The notes: a model not told the origin generated them from the letters alone. A stretch of DNA of 64,000 bases from Solirubrobacterales bacterium (GCA_027449125.1 DAIDME010000014.1:1-64000), one strand, 5' to 3'; shown: positions 26,665 through 36,746, counted from the first letter of the stretch. Translations and numbers: made by a program.

Positions 26665-28273
26665 GTCCCTCCAGGGTCGGCTTCTCAGGTATGAAGCTCA
26701 TCGCCCGCTCGGCCATCGCCGTGATTGTCAGGCTCGGGTTGGCGCCTACGTTGGCGGGAACCGCCGCTCCGTCGCACACCAGCAGGTTCTCGTAGCCGAA
26801 CACGCGATGCCGCGTGTCGATCACGCCGCTTCCGGCGTCGGCGCCGATCACCGCCCCGCCGAGGATGTGGGCGCTCAGCGGTATGCCCAGGACCGCCTCG
26901 GTGATCCCCGAGTAGGCGCTCCCGCCGACCCGGGCGGCGAACCAGCGCGCCGCGTCGTAGGCAGCCGGGATGTGATCGGGGTTGGGATGCTGTGGGTCCT
27001 GCTCGGTTCTCAGCGTCACGGCCCCGCCACGATGCCGGCGTTTGACCGCCAGGCGCATGGAGTTGTCGAGCGACTGCATCACGAGCAGGATGATCGTGCG
27101 CCTGGCGCTGCCGCGGATCCGCAGCGCACCGAGCGCCTGCGCCGGGTGCTTCAGGGCCGCCAGGGCGAAGTGCAGCGGCCTGGTGCCGCGACGGCCGGAT
27201 GTGACCATCAGCGCCCGCAGCAGGCTCTGGCTGTCACCGCCGGCGCCGTAGGTGACGACCTCGATATGGGTGTCGGGATCGGTGTGGATGCTCGAGCTGA
27301 TGGCGACTGAGCGGCTGAAGTCATAGCCCGAGCCCTCCGGCGCGGTGACTGCGACGAACGCCTCGCTGTTGGTCCTGACCATGTCGCCCAGGCGGTCTGA
27401 GAGGCGCGCCAACGAGCCGGCCAGGCGGCAGCGCTGCAGCAGGCGGTTGGTCCCCAGCGCACCTGCCGCAACGATGACGCCGTGGGCGCGCGCGCTCGCG
27501 CGCCCACGGACGACCAGGGCGCCGGAGCGCTCGTGCACGACCTCATAGCCGTCTGCGCCGCTGCCGTCGCCGAGCGGGCGGATGTCAGTCACGGTGCGCT
27601 CGGGCATGACCTCCACACCAAGCCGCTCAGCGAAGTACAGGTAGTTCTTGACCAGCGTGTTCTTGGCGCCGTGGCGGCAGCCGATCATGCAGCTGCCGCA
27701 GCGCAGGCAGCCGGTACGGGGCGGTCCCTGGCCGCCGAAGTATGGGTCCGGGACCGTGCGGCCCGGCTCGCCCAGGAACACACCGACGGGCGTGCGCGTG
27801 TAGGTATGCGCAACGCCGACGGTCTCGGCGTATTCGCGCAGCAGGCGATCTGCCGTGCCGTCACGGTCGTAGGTGGCGACACCGAGCATGCGCTCTGCCT
27901 CCGCGTAGAAGGGCTCGAGCTCGCTCTCCCAGTCGCCCATGGCCGGCCACTGCGGGTTCGTGTAGAAGCCAGGCCGCGCTCGATAGAGCGTGTTGGCGTA
28001 ACCGAGGCTGCCACCGCCCACGCCGCACCCGGAGAGCACGAACAGGTCGCGGAAGAAGGTGGTCCGCAGGATGCCGCGCATGCCGAGCTGCGGCAGCCAG
28101 TGGTAGCGGCGCAGCTGTGCCGTGCGTTCGGCGAAGTCCGCGTCGGCGAACCGCCGTCCGGACTCGAGCACCGCCACCCGGTAGCCCTTCTGGGCGAGTC
28201 GCAGCGCGCTGACGCTGCCGCCGAAACCCGATCCGACGATCAGCCAGTCGTAGTCATAGCCGTTGTCTGTCAT
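26633..28273 (-). CDS. GMC-family FAD oxidoreductase (cholesterol-oxidase-like)
   Basis: YDWLIVGSGFGGSVSALRLAQKGYRVAVLESG; GCLRCGSCMIGCRHGAKNTL; C-terminal HILGGAVIGADAGSGVIDTRHRVFGYENLLVCDGAAVPANVGANPSLTITAMAERA. Confidence 0.88.
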   Translation of the reverse strand: MTDNGYDYDWLIVGSGFGGSVSALRLAQKGYRVAVLESGRRFADADFAERTAQLRRYHWLPQLGMRGILRTTFFRDLFVLSGCGVGGGSLGYANTLYRARPGFYTNPQWPAMGDWESELEPFYAEAERMLGVATYDRDGTADRLLREYAETVGVAHTYTRTPVGVFLGEPGRTVPDPYFGGQGPPRTGCLRCGSCMIGCRHGAKNTLVKNYLYFAERLGVEVMPERTVTDIRPLGDGSGADGYEVVHERSGALVVRGRASARAHGVIVAAGALGTNRLLQRCRLAGSLARLSDRLGDMVRTNSEAFVAVTAPEGSGYDFSRSVAISSSIHTDPDTHIEVVTYGAGGDSQSLLRALMVTSGRRGTRPLHFALAALKHPAQALGALRIRGSARRTIILLVMQSLDNSMRLAVKRRHRGGAVTLRTEQDPQHPNPDHIPAAYDAARWFAARVGGSAYSGITEAVLGIPLSAHILGGAVIGADAGSGVIDTRHRVFGYENLLVCDGAAVPANVGANPSLTITAMAERAMSFIPEKPTLEGHGAPPQARRL

Positions 28274-28683
28274 CCCCTGGCCGAGAGCGCGACAACCGGG
28301 ATCGTCCGTGTGGTCTTGTCCTGGTACTCCTTGAAGTTGGGCATGGCCGCCGCCTGGGCGGCGTAGAGGCTGTCGCGCTCCTCGCCGGTGAGCTCGTGCG
28401 CGGTGACGGCGATCGTCTCGGAGCCTACCTCGATGGTCGTGTCGGGGTGCGCCTTCAGGTTGTGGTACCAGGCCGGGTTCTCGGGGGCGCCGGCCTTGGA
28501 AGCGAAGATCAGGTAGCGCTCGCCGTCGCGCATGTACACGAGTGGCGTGACCCGTTCTACGCCGGACTTTGCGCCACGGTGGTGCAGCAGCAGGAGCGGG
28601 GCGCCCGCGAACGGGCCGCCGACACTGCCGTGGTTCTCGCGGAACTCGTTGATCACCTGCGTGTTGAAGTCGGCCATTGACAT
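28270..28683 (-). CDS. Deazaflavin (F420)-dependent nitroreductase family protein
   Basis: LLLLHHRGAKSGVERVTPLVYMRDGERYLIFASKAGAPENPAWYHNLKAHP. Confidence 0.88.
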   Translation of the reverse strand: MSMADFNTQVINEFRENHGSVGGPFAGAPLLLLHHRGAKSGVERVTPLVYMRDGERYLIFASKAGAPENPAWYHNLKAHPDTTIEVGSETIAVTAHELTGEERDSLYAAQAAAMPNFKEYQDKTTRTIPVVALSARG

Positions 28684-28782
28684 CGTCTGCTCGCTCTCCT
28701 ACGGGGGTCGCTGATTCGTGAGAGAGACTGTGGCACGCGCACGGCCTCGGTGGCTGTGCGGGTCGTTAGTAGACTGCGCGCC

Positions 28783-29412
28783 ATGGCCAAGCAGCAGCGC
28801 GCAGTGCGCATCGAGCAGAAGAGTCAGCTGGCTGCCATGCAGACGCTCGAATCGCGCACCGACGAGGAGCTCGAGGCGGAGACCCGGTATCGCGCCGCGG
28901 CACAGTCGATCCTCGGTGCCCGTGCCGCCGAGCGCTACGACGCAAAGAAGGCACGGGCCCACTTCCAGAAGGCGCTCGCGGCCGCGCGGCCGCAGGAGCG
29001 GCTGCAGATCCGGCGCATGGCGGACGTGTCACTGGCGATGGCCGAGCGCCGCGCCGACGATCTCAAGGCCGCGACCGAGAAGCTGGGCGTCCAGGGGCCC
29101 ACGAAGTGGCAGCTGCGCGGCCTGCGCGTGATCGGGCTGGTCGCGCCGCCGGCCAGCGCCGGGATGCTGGCGCGCATCCGCGGCATCGTGGTGGCGATCC
29201 TCGCGATCGTCGCGATCCTCGGCCTCGGATTCGGGATCATCGAGGGCATCGGCCAGGCAGCCGGCGGGATCTCGCTCGATCTCGCGATCTTCTACGGGCT
29301 GCTGCTCTCGGGCGTGGCCGTGGGGGCCGCCGTGCTGATCGGGCGCCGCCGGCAGAAGGCGGCACTGGCACGGCGCCGCGAGCAGACCGCGGCCGGTGCA
29401 CCGCGACGCTGA
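28783..29412 (+). CDS. Hypothetical membrane protein, coiled-coil N-terminus and two TM helices
   Basis: MAKQQRAVRIEQKSQLAAMQTLESRTDEELEAETRYRAAAQ...; GIVVAILAIVAILGLGFGII. Confidence 0.6.
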   Translation: MAKQQRAVRIEQKSQLAAMQTLESRTDEELEAETRYRAAAQSILGARAAERYDAKKARAHFQKALAAARPQERLQIRRMADVSLAMAERRADDLKAATEKLGVQGPTKWQLRGLRVIGLVAPPASAGMLARIRGIVVAILAIVAILGLGFGIIEGIGQAAGGISLDLAIFYGLLLSGVAVGAAVLIGRRRQKAALARRREQTAAGAPRR

Positions 29413-29464
29413 CGCGGGGGCGAGCCTGCGGTCGCGCACAGGGCGACGTGAATCCGGGCTGAAG

Positions 29465-30142
29465 ATGTGTGGGCGCTTCTCACTGAGCGGCGTTGACGGC
29501 CGGCAGTTGCAGGCCAGGTTCGCCCTGGTCGAGCCGGCCGAGCTGGCGCCGCGCTACAACATCGCGCCCGGGACCGACGTCCTGACGGTGCGCGCACGGC
29601 CGAGCGGCGAAAGACAGGCGGAGATGCTCCGCTGGGGCCTCGTGCCGCACTGGGCGAAGTCGCCTCGCCTCGGACAGCGCATGATCAACGCACGCGCGGA
29701 GACGCTGCGCGAGCGGCCCGCATTTCGGGGGTCGCTCGAGCGCTTTCGCTGCCTGATCCCGGCTGACGGCTTTTACGAGTGGCAGCGGCGCGCCGACGGC
29801 CACGGCAAGCAGGCATACCACATAGCCCGGGCCGACAGGGCGCCGTTCGCGTTCGCGGGCCTCTGGTCCGTCTGGCATCGTGGCCAGGCGGACGAGCTGC
29901 GCAGCGTGACAATCATCACCACCGCAGCCAGAGGACCGATTACAGCGATCCACGATCGCATGCCGGTGATCCTGCGCCCGGCAGACGAGGGCCTGTGGCT
30001 CGCGCCCGAAACGCAGGGCGGGGTTCTGGCGGGGCTGCTCAGGGGGACCGGGGAAGATGCCCTGGCCATCTGGCCGGTCGGCCCGGCGGTGGGGGATCCG
30101 CGCAGTGACGGGCCCGAATGCCTGGGCGAGGACGTCGCGTGA
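29465..30142 (+). CDS. SRAP-domain protein (YedK/HMCES family)
   Basis: MCGRFSLSG (Cys2 after Met), PRYNIAPGTDV, MINARAETL, RCLIPADGFYEW. Confidence 0.92.
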   Translation: MCGRFSLSGVDGRQLQARFALVEPAELAPRYNIAPGTDVLTVRARPSGERQAEMLRWGLVPHWAKSPRLGQRMINARAETLRERPAFRGSLERFRCLIPADGFYEWQRRADGHGKQAYHIARADRAPFAFAGLWSVWHRGQADELRSVTIITTAARGPITAIHDRMPVILRPADEGLWLAPETQGGVLAGLLRGTGEDALAIWPVGPAVGDPRSDGPECLGEDVA

Positions 30143-30945
30143 GCGCCGGCATCTCAGCGCTACTGGCAGGTTATGACAACGTTGTCCTCGACCTCGACGG
30201 AACCGTCTGGGTGGGCGATCAGGCGACACCGCGAGCGGCCGCGGCGGTGGCCGCGATGCGCGCCGCGGGGCTCGGGATCGCGTTCGTCACCAACGACGGC
30301 ACCCATTCCCCCGAGGAGTACGTCCAGAAGCTGTGGTCGCTCGGCGTCACCGCCGCAGGCGACGAGGTCGTGAGTGTCGGCTCGGCGATCCAACACCTGC
30401 TCTCCGAGCGCGCGTCCGCCGCCCGCGTGTACGTGATCGGCGCGCCCGCGGTCTTCCGGCACGTGACCGACGCCGGACACAGGGTCGCCAACGGGACGCC
30501 GTCCGCCGAGCAGGCGGAGCTGGTGGTCGCTGTCGCTCACCCGGACTTCAACTACCGTGAGCTCACGATCGCGACCCGCGCCCTGCTGGCAGGTGCGCAA
30601 CTGATCTCCGGCGGGCGCGACCGCACGTATCCGGCAGGCGACGGCATCTCCCCTGGAACCGGCGCCCTGACCGCCGCGCTGGAGTACGCCGGCGGGACGA
30701 CGGCCCGCGTGGTCGGCAAGCCGGATCAGCGCGTCTTCCAGGTCGCCCTCGAGCGCCTCGGACCGGGCCGCACACTCGTGGTCGGCGACCACCTCGTGGC
30801 CGACCTCGGTGGTGCGGCGGCAGCCGGCCTCGACGCGGCGATCGTTCTGACCGGTGTGACGACCAGCGACCAGGCGCACGCGGCGACGGCCCCAGCCCCC
30901 GTGGCGATCGCCGCCAATCTGGCATCGCTCGTACTCTCGAGCTGA
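30139..30945 (+). CDS. HAD-IIA family hydrolase (NagD-like)
   Basis: NVVLDLDGTVWVGDQATP; VTNDGTHSPEEY; VVGDHLVADLGGAAAAGL; GTG start overlapping the upstream stop. Confidence 0.85.
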   Translation: MSAGISALLAGYDNVVLDLDGTVWVGDQATPRAAAAVAAMRAAGLGIAFVTNDGTHSPEEYVQKLWSLGVTAAGDEVVSVGSAIQHLLSERASAARVYVIGAPAVFRHVTDAGHRVANGTPSAEQAELVVAVAHPDFNYRELTIATRALLAGAQLISGGRDRTYPAGDGISPGTGALTAALEYAGGTTARVVGKPDQRVFQVALERLGPGRTLVVGDHLVADLGGAAAAGLDAAIVLTGVTTSDQAHAATAPAPVAIAANLASLVLSS

Positions 30946-32327
30946 TGGACACGCTGCCCGCGAAGCTGGCGCTGGCGCGCACGGTCGGCCTCGCGGCGCG
31001 CGCGTCCGGCCGCGGCGGCGGCACCAGCCTGCCAGGCCGCCTGCTGCTGCGCCTCGACGCCCGGGCGCTGCAGAGGCTCGCGTCCCAGCTCTCACAGGGC
31101 AGGTACGTGATCTCGGCCACCAACGGCAAGACCACCACCGCCGCGATCGCCGCCAGCGTGCTCGAACGCGCGGGGCGACAGCTGGTGCGTAACACGGCCG
31201 GCGCGAACATGGCGGGCGGGATCGCTTCGACGCTGCTCGCGGCCACCCGGGCAGACGGAACGCTGAGCGGCGACTGCGGGCTCTTCGAGGTGGATGAGTT
31301 CTGGCTCGACTCTGTCTCCGGTCAGCTGCGCCCGGACGCGCTCGTCCTGGGAAACCTCTTCCGTGACCAGCTCGACCGCTACGGCGAGCTCGAGTCGATC
31401 GCGGCGAGATGGACCGCACTCGTGCGGGACCTGGATCAAGCGACGGCGCTCGTCCTCAACGCCGACGACCCGCTGGTCGCCGACCTCGGCCGTGACCGCG
31501 ACGCGGCGATCTACTTCGGTGTAGAGGACGACCGGCTCGCGCTGCCGGAGCGCCAGCACGCATCCGACGCCACGCACTGCCGGCGGTGTGGGCACGCCTA
31601 CGTATACGACGCCGTGTACCTTGGACATCTCGGCCACTACAGCTGCCCGGGCTGCGGCTGGCAGCGGCCCGTACCTGTCCTGCAGGCCCGGCAGGTGACG
31701 CTCGACGGCACCAGCACCGCCAGCTTCACACTAGTCTACGGGCGCGAGCAGCGGCCGGTGAGGCTGAAGCTGCCAGGGCTCTACAACGTCTACAACGCGC
31801 TGGCGGCGGCGGCGCTGTGCGTCAGGGCCGGAGTCGAGCTGGACACGATCGCAGACGGCCTGGAGAGCGCCACGGCCGCCTTCGGCCGGGCGGAGACGAT
31901 CGAGCTGGACGGCTTGGCGGTCCAGATCCTGCTGGTCAAGAATCCCGCCGGGACGAACGCGATCCTGCAGACGCTCGCCCTCGAGACGGGCGCGCTGGAT
32001 CTGCTGGCGATACTCAACGACAACATCGCCGACGGGCGTGACGTCTCCTGGATCTGGGACGCTGACTTCGAGCCGCTCGTGCCGCATGTGCGCCACGTCG
32101 TGTGCGCCGGCCGGCGTGCCGCCGAGCTCGCGCTCCGCTTCAAATACGCCGGGCTCGCGCGCGACCGGCTCACGGTCGAGCCCGAGCTCTCCCGCGCGCT
32201 CGACATCGCCGCCGGCCAGGCGCATGGGCGGCTGTTCGCGCTGCCAACCTACACCGCCCTGATCGAGCTGCGTGCCGAGCTCGGCCGCCGCGGGGCCGCC
32301 TCGCCGTACTGGTCAGATGGCGCATGA
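30945..32327 (+). CDS. murT: MurT, lipid II isoglutaminyl synthase subunit
   Basis: VISATNGKTTTAAIAASVLE; Cys4 ribbon CRRCGHAYVYDAVYLGHLGHYSCPGCGW; LKLPGLYNVYNALAAAA. Confidence 0.9.
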   Translation: MDTLPAKLALARTVGLAARASGRGGGTSLPGRLLLRLDARALQRLASQLSQGRYVISATNGKTTTAAIAASVLERAGRQLVRNTAGANMAGGIASTLLAATRADGTLSGDCGLFEVDEFWLDSVSGQLRPDALVLGNLFRDQLDRYGELESIAARWTALVRDLDQATALVLNADDPLVADLGRDRDAAIYFGVEDDRLALPERQHASDATHCRRCGHAYVYDAVYLGHLGHYSCPGCGWQRPVPVLQARQVTLDGTSTASFTLVYGREQRPVRLKLPGLYNVYNALAAAALCVRAGVELDTIADGLESATAAFGRAETIELDGLAVQILLVKNPAGTNAILQTLALETGALDLLAILNDNIADGRDVSWIWDADFEPLVPHVRHVVCAGRRAAELALRFKYAGLARDRLTVEPELSRALDIAAGQAHGRLFALPTYTALIELRAELGRRGAASPYWSDGA

Positions 32328-33055
32328 GCGAGGTGATCTGGCACGACATCGAGTGCGGCTCCTACCGCCAGGATCTCCCGCTGTGGCTGGCACTCGCGGC
32401 CGAGTACGCCAGCCCGGGGGCTCAGATCCTGGATGTCGGGGCCGGCACCGGCCGAGTGAGCCTGACCCTCGCGCGGGCCGGCCACGAGGTCGTGGCGCTC
32501 GACACCAGCCGTGTGCTGCTGGCCGAACTGGCGCGACGGGCACGCGGCCTTCCGGTCGAGACCGCGCAAGCCGACGCACGCACGTTCACGCTCCCCGGCC
32601 GCAGCTTCCCACTGATCGTCGTGCCCATGCAGACGCTGCAGCTGCTGGGCGGTCCGGAAGCGCACGCCTCCTTCCTGCTGCGTGCCCGCCAGCACCTGAG
32701 CCCGGGCGGCGCGGTCGCGGTGGCAATCGCGTCAATGGACGACTTCGAGGAGTTCGACGCCGAGCAGGCCGAGGCCCTGCCGCTGCCGGACGTCGCCGAG
32801 ATCGCCGGCAGGGCGTATTTCAGCCAGCCGACCTCCATACGGCGCGAGGCGGACGCGTTCGTGCTGGAGCGCCTACGTGAGGTGGTGGACCAGCACGGCG
32901 AGCGTCGCAGCAGCGTGGACCGAACGAGGCTCGACCTGCTCACCCCCAGGCGACTGGAGACGCTCGCGCACGCTGTGGACCTGCAGACGCGTGAGCTGCG
33001 TAGGATTGAGCCGACGGACGCACACATCGGCAGCGAGGTGGTGATCCTTCAGTGA
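32324..33055 (+). CDS. Class I SAM-dependent methyltransferase
   Basis: ILDVGAGTGRVSLTLARAGHEVVALDTS; 4-bp overlaps with murT and gatD. Confidence 0.85.
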   Translation: MSEVIWHDIECGSYRQDLPLWLALAAEYASPGAQILDVGAGTGRVSLTLARAGHEVVALDTSRVLLAELARRARGLPVETAQADARTFTLPGRSFPLIVVPMQTLQLLGGPEAHASFLLRARQHLSPGGAVAVAIASMDDFEEFDAEQAEALPLPDVAEIAGRAYFSQPTSIRREADAFVLERLREVVDQHGERRSSVDRTRLDLLTPRRLETLAHAVDLQTRELRRIEPTDAHIGSEVVILQ

Positions 33056-33786
33056 GCGAGCCCGAACGACTGCGCGTGTGCGCGCTCTATCCCGATCTCA
33101 TGAACATCTACGCGGATAGAGGCAACCTGTTGATGCTGCGCCACCGCTGCCAGTGGCGGGGCATGGGCTTCGAGCTCACTGGGGCCGGGATCGGTGAGCC
33201 CATCGACGCGGACGGGGCCGACATCTATTACATGGGCGGTGGACAAGACCGCGACCAGGAGCTGTGTGCCGCTGACCTGGTGGCGCACAAGCTCGAGGCG
33301 CTCCGGTCGGCGGCGGCACGCGGGGCGATCGTGCTCGGTGTCTGCGGCGGCTACCAGCTGCTCGGCCACGACTACCAGCTGGGCGGGCGCGTGCTGCCAG
33401 GGATCGGACTGCTGGACGTGCGCACTGTCCGCTCGGAGGGCGCACGGTTGACCGGCAACGTGGCCATCGAGGTGGACCTGCCGCACGCGCACGAACGCGT
33501 GCTGGCCGGCTTTGAAAACCACGGCGGACGCACCCAGCTGGGCGAGCGGGCGAGTCCCCTGGGGCGCGTCCTGCGTGGGCACGGCAACAATGGCTCCGAC
33601 GGCTATGAGGGTGCGCGCCAAGGCACCGTGATCGGCACCTACCTGCACGGGCCGCTGCTACCGAAGAACTCCTGGTTCGCCGACTGGCTGATCTCGAGCG
33701 CGCTCGGCGGTCTCGCGCTGGACCCGTTGGATGACGAGCTGGAGGAGATGGCCCACGCCGCCGCGCGTGTGGCTGCCGGCCTATGA
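33052..33786 (+). CDS. gatD: GatD, glutamine amidotransferase subunit of lipid II isoglutaminyl synthase
   Basis: LYPDLMNIYADRGNLLMLRHRCQWRG; GVCGGYQLLGHDY; GTYLHGPLLPKNSWFADWL. Confidence 0.92.
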   Translation: MSEPERLRVCALYPDLMNIYADRGNLLMLRHRCQWRGMGFELTGAGIGEPIDADGADIYYMGGGQDRDQELCAADLVAHKLEALRSAAARGAIVLGVCGGYQLLGHDYQLGGRVLPGIGLLDVRTVRSEGARLTGNVAIEVDLPHAHERVLAGFENHGGRTQLGERASPLGRVLRGHGNNGSDGYEGARQGTVIGTYLHGPLLPKNSWFADWLISSALGGLALDPLDDELEEMAHAAARVAAGL

Positions 33787-34868
33787 GCGCCAGACGGCTG
33801 GCTGTCGCAGTGACGCTGGTGGTCGCCTTCGCATCTGGCCTCGCCGGTGGCTTGTGGACAGGCGCGGCCGCGGCCGGGAAGACCAGGCATGCCGGAGTGA
33901 GCGCCGCCGGCGCCAGCACGTCCACGCCCACGGCGGTCACGGCGCCCACCGTGACCCAGCCCGTGGTCACCGTCGTAAACCCACCACCGACCGGTGCCCG
34001 CAGGTTGCCGGGAACCGGTAAGCCGCCGATCGAGCTTGGTGACCTGGCAAGCCCGCAGCAGTTCATCATCGGCCAGCTCTACCAACTGGCGCTGCAGCAC
34101 GAGGGCTACACGATCTACCTGACGCGCAACGTCGGTGTCCCGGCGATCCGCACCGCGGCGGTGCTGCACGGCACACTCGACATCTACCCAGAGTCGCTGG
34201 GCGAATGGAACAGCGCCATAGCGCACCTGCACCGCCGCTTCTCGAGCGTCCGCGCGGCCTACCGAGCCGGATCCGCTTACGCGCGCCGACACGGATTCGT
34301 GCTCCTCCCGCCGACCCCGTTCAGCTCGACCAGCTGTGTGGCCGTGCTGTCCCAGTACGCCGTGGCAAACAACATTCATACGTTGCCGCAGCTTGCCCGT
34401 GCGGGCGGCGTGATCCTCGGCGTTCCCGCTGAGTTCGAGTACATAAACGACGGCCTGCCGGCGCTTGAACACGCCTATCACCTGCATCCGGGCTATGTGC
34501 AGTCGATCAGCGTGGGTCTGCAGTATTGGTGGCTTGACAGTGGCAACGTGCAGGCTGCCTACTGCGACACGACCGACCCGCAGCTATCCGGTCAAAGCTA
34601 TGTGGCGCTGTCTGATCCCAAGCAGATCTTCGGACACGGCAACATCGTCCCGGTCACGACGCCACGCGTCCTGCGCCGCGAAGGGCCGGCATTTGCGCGG
34701 ACGATCGAGCGCGTCGACAGGCTCCTGACGCTGCAGGCGATGCGTGGGCTGAACGCCGAGTACTCGCTGAGCGGCCACGGGCCGACATCCATCGCCTACC
34801 AGTTCCTCGAGGGCAACGGCATCCTGCCGCCATCTCGCTTCGCACCGGTCACACCACGCGCCGGCTGA
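33783..34868 (+). CDS. Osmoprotectant (glycine betaine) ABC transporter substrate-binding protein, OpuCC/OsmX-like
   Basis: Signal-peptide-like N-terminus; FIIGQLYQLALQHEGYTIYLTRNVGVPAIRTAAVLHGTLDIYPE. Confidence 0.8.
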   Translation: MSARRLAVAVTLVVAFASGLAGGLWTGAAAAGKTRHAGVSAAGASTSTPTAVTAPTVTQPVVTVVNPPPTGARRLPGTGKPPIELGDLASPQQFIIGQLYQLALQHEGYTIYLTRNVGVPAIRTAAVLHGTLDIYPESLGEWNSAIAHLHRRFSSVRAAYRAGSAYARRHGFVLLPPTPFSSTSCVAVLSQYAVANNIHTLPQLARAGGVILGVPAEFEYINDGLPALEHAYHLHPGYVQSISVGLQYWWLDSGNVQAAYCDTTDPQLSGQSYVALSDPKQIFGHGNIVPVTTPRVLRREGPAFARTIERVDRLLTLQAMRGLNAEYSLSGHGPTSIAYQFLEGNGILPPSRFAPVTPRAG

Positions 34869-34871
34869 GCA

Positions 34872-35369
34872 TCATGGCGAGCCGACCGCGGGCTGGCGGT
34901 CGGCCGGTGCGCCGAATCCACCGCTCGAACCGAAGCCCGCCGGCCCGCGGTCACCGTCGGCAAGCGACTGCACCTCGATGACCGCCGGCAGCTCGGCCAC
35001 CACCACGACCAGCTGCGCGATGCGATCGCCCGCGTTCACCGTGAAACTCTGTTCGGAGGTGTTCAGCAGCAGGACGCGCAGCTCGCCACGGTAGCCTGGG
35101 TCGATCAGGCCGGGAGCGTTGACGAGCGTGATCCCGTGATGGGCGGCAAGCCCAGACCGCGGCAGCACAAAGCCCGCGTGCCCTGGCGGGAGCTCGATGG
35201 CCAGCCCGGTCGGCACACTCGCTCGCGCGCCGGCCGACAGGAGCAGGGGCTCGAGCGCAAACAGGTCCAGGCCCGCATCGTGTGGATGCGCACGGCGCGG
35301 CAAGACCGCGGCCTCGGACAGCCGCTTGACCTTCAGCTCCCAGCGTTCAGACACCGCGCGACCCCCCAC
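34872..35369 (-). CDS. dut: dUTP diphosphatase
   Basis: RAHPHDAGLDLFA; LPRSGLAAHHGITLVNAPGLIDPGYRGEL; RIAQLVV; GPAGFGSSGGFG. Confidence 0.92.
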   Translation of the reverse strand: MGGRAVSERWELKVKRLSEAAVLPRRAHPHDAGLDLFALEPLLLSAGARASVPTGLAIELPPGHAGFVLPRSGLAAHHGITLVNAPGLIDPGYRGELRVLLLNTSEQSFTVNAGDRIAQLVVVVAELPAVIEVQSLADGDRGPAGFGSSGGFGAPADRQPAVGSP

Positions 35370-35384
35370 TCGCCGCTCGTGGGC

Positions 35385-36731
35385 TCACCTGAGGGCGGCC
35401 ACAGCGTCCGCCACGGCGTACCGCGCGAAGCGGGCCGCCGCGGGCGCCGAGAGCGCAGCGCTGACGCGCACGCCGTCAGCCGTGTCCTCACGCCTGAGAT
35501 CGCCAGCCAGCTCGTGCAACTCGGCGAGACGCGCACCGTCGCTGTAGGGGATGAGCAGCTCAACCTGGCGAAGCCTGCGGGCGAACTCCCGCTCGACCGC
35601 TTCCAACAGCTGCGCCAGACCTTCACCGGTCAGGGAAGAGACCTGGACCGCGCCGTCGTGACGGTGGCGCAGCTGCTCGCGCGCCGCGGGATCGATCCGG
35701 TCGATCTTGCCGATCACCAACAGGCGGGGAACTGTCGCGGCGCCGATCTCCTGCAGCACGGACTCCACTGCGGCGATCATCGCCGCGCGCGCCGGCTCGG
35801 TCGCTGAACCGTCCACCACGTGGAGGACCAGGTCAGCGAGCCGCGTCTCCTCGAGTGTGGCGCCAAACGCGTCCACCAGCTGGTGGGGAAGCTTGCGGAT
35901 GAAGCCGACCGTGTCGGTCACCAGATAATCACGGCCGCCTGCACGCATCAGGCGGGTGGTCGGATCGAGCGTGTGGAACAGCCGGTCGGCGACTCCCACC
36001 TCGGCGCCGGTGAGCGCATGCAGCAGTGTCGACTTGCCCGCGTTCGTATAGCCGGCGAGCGCGACCTGAGGCAGGTGTGTCCGCTCGCGTTCAGCGCGCA
36101 TCACGCCGCGGCTGGACCGCACGTGCCCCAGTCTGCGTCTGAGCGTGGCGATCCGGTCGCGCGCGAGCCGGCGGTCGGTTTCGATCTGGGTCTCGCCTGG
36201 TCCGCGCGTGCCGACTCCACCACCCAGCCGCTCGAGGTGCGTCCACAGGCCGCGCATGCGAGCGAGGTTGTACTCGAGCTGCGCCAGCTCGACCTGCAGC
36301 TTGCCCTCGGCGGTGTGGGCGTGCGCGGCGAAGATGTCCAGGATCACCGCCGTCCTGTCGATCACCGGCAAGCCCAGCGCCTGTTCCAGGTTCCGCTCCT
36401 GGCGGGCCGAGAGCTCATCGTCGCAGACGACCACGTTTGCGTCGCTGGCGCGCAGCTCAGCGGTCAGCTCCGCGAGCTTGCCCGGCCCCAGGTAGGTGTT
36501 CGGATGCGGCTGCTCAAGGTGCTGCACCGTGGCTCCGACCGTCGCTACGCCCGCGGTCAGCAGTAGCTCGCGCAGCTCGTCCAACGCCTCGCTGCCGCCC
36601 ACCGGCAGCGCAGCGATCATGTGGGCTCGCTGGCGGGCACGGGGCCTCAGCTCGTTCGCTTGCGCTGGCGTCACGACTCCGACGTTACAACCTCCCCGGC
36701 GAGCCGCCGCCAGGCCCAGCTCACCTGTCAT
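35385..36731 (-). CDS. hflX: GTPase HflX
   Basis: PGKLAEL; GPGETQIETDRRL; VALAGYTNAGKSTLLHALTGA; VTDTVGFIRKLPHQLVDAF. Confidence 0.95.
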   Translation of the reverse strand: MTGELGLAAARRGGCNVGVVTPAQANELRPRARQRAHMIAALPVGGSEALDELRELLLTAGVATVGATVQHLEQPHPNTYLGPGKLAELTAELRASDANVVVCDDELSARQERNLEQALGLPVIDRTAVILDIFAAHAHTAEGKLQVELAQLEYNLARMRGLWTHLERLGGGVGTRGPGETQIETDRRLARDRIATLRRRLGHVRSSRGVMRAERERTHLPQVALAGYTNAGKSTLLHALTGAEVGVADRLFHTLDPTTRLMRAGGRDYLVTDTVGFIRKLPHQLVDAFGATLEETRLADLVLHVVDGSATEPARAAMIAAVESVLQEIGAATVPRLLVIGKIDRIDPAAREQLRHRHDGAVQVSSLTGEGLAQLLEAVEREFARRLRQVELLIPYSDGARLAELHELAGDLRREDTADGVRVSAALSAPAAARFARYAVADAVAALR

Positions 36732-36746
36732 GCCGTTGCGAGGCGG

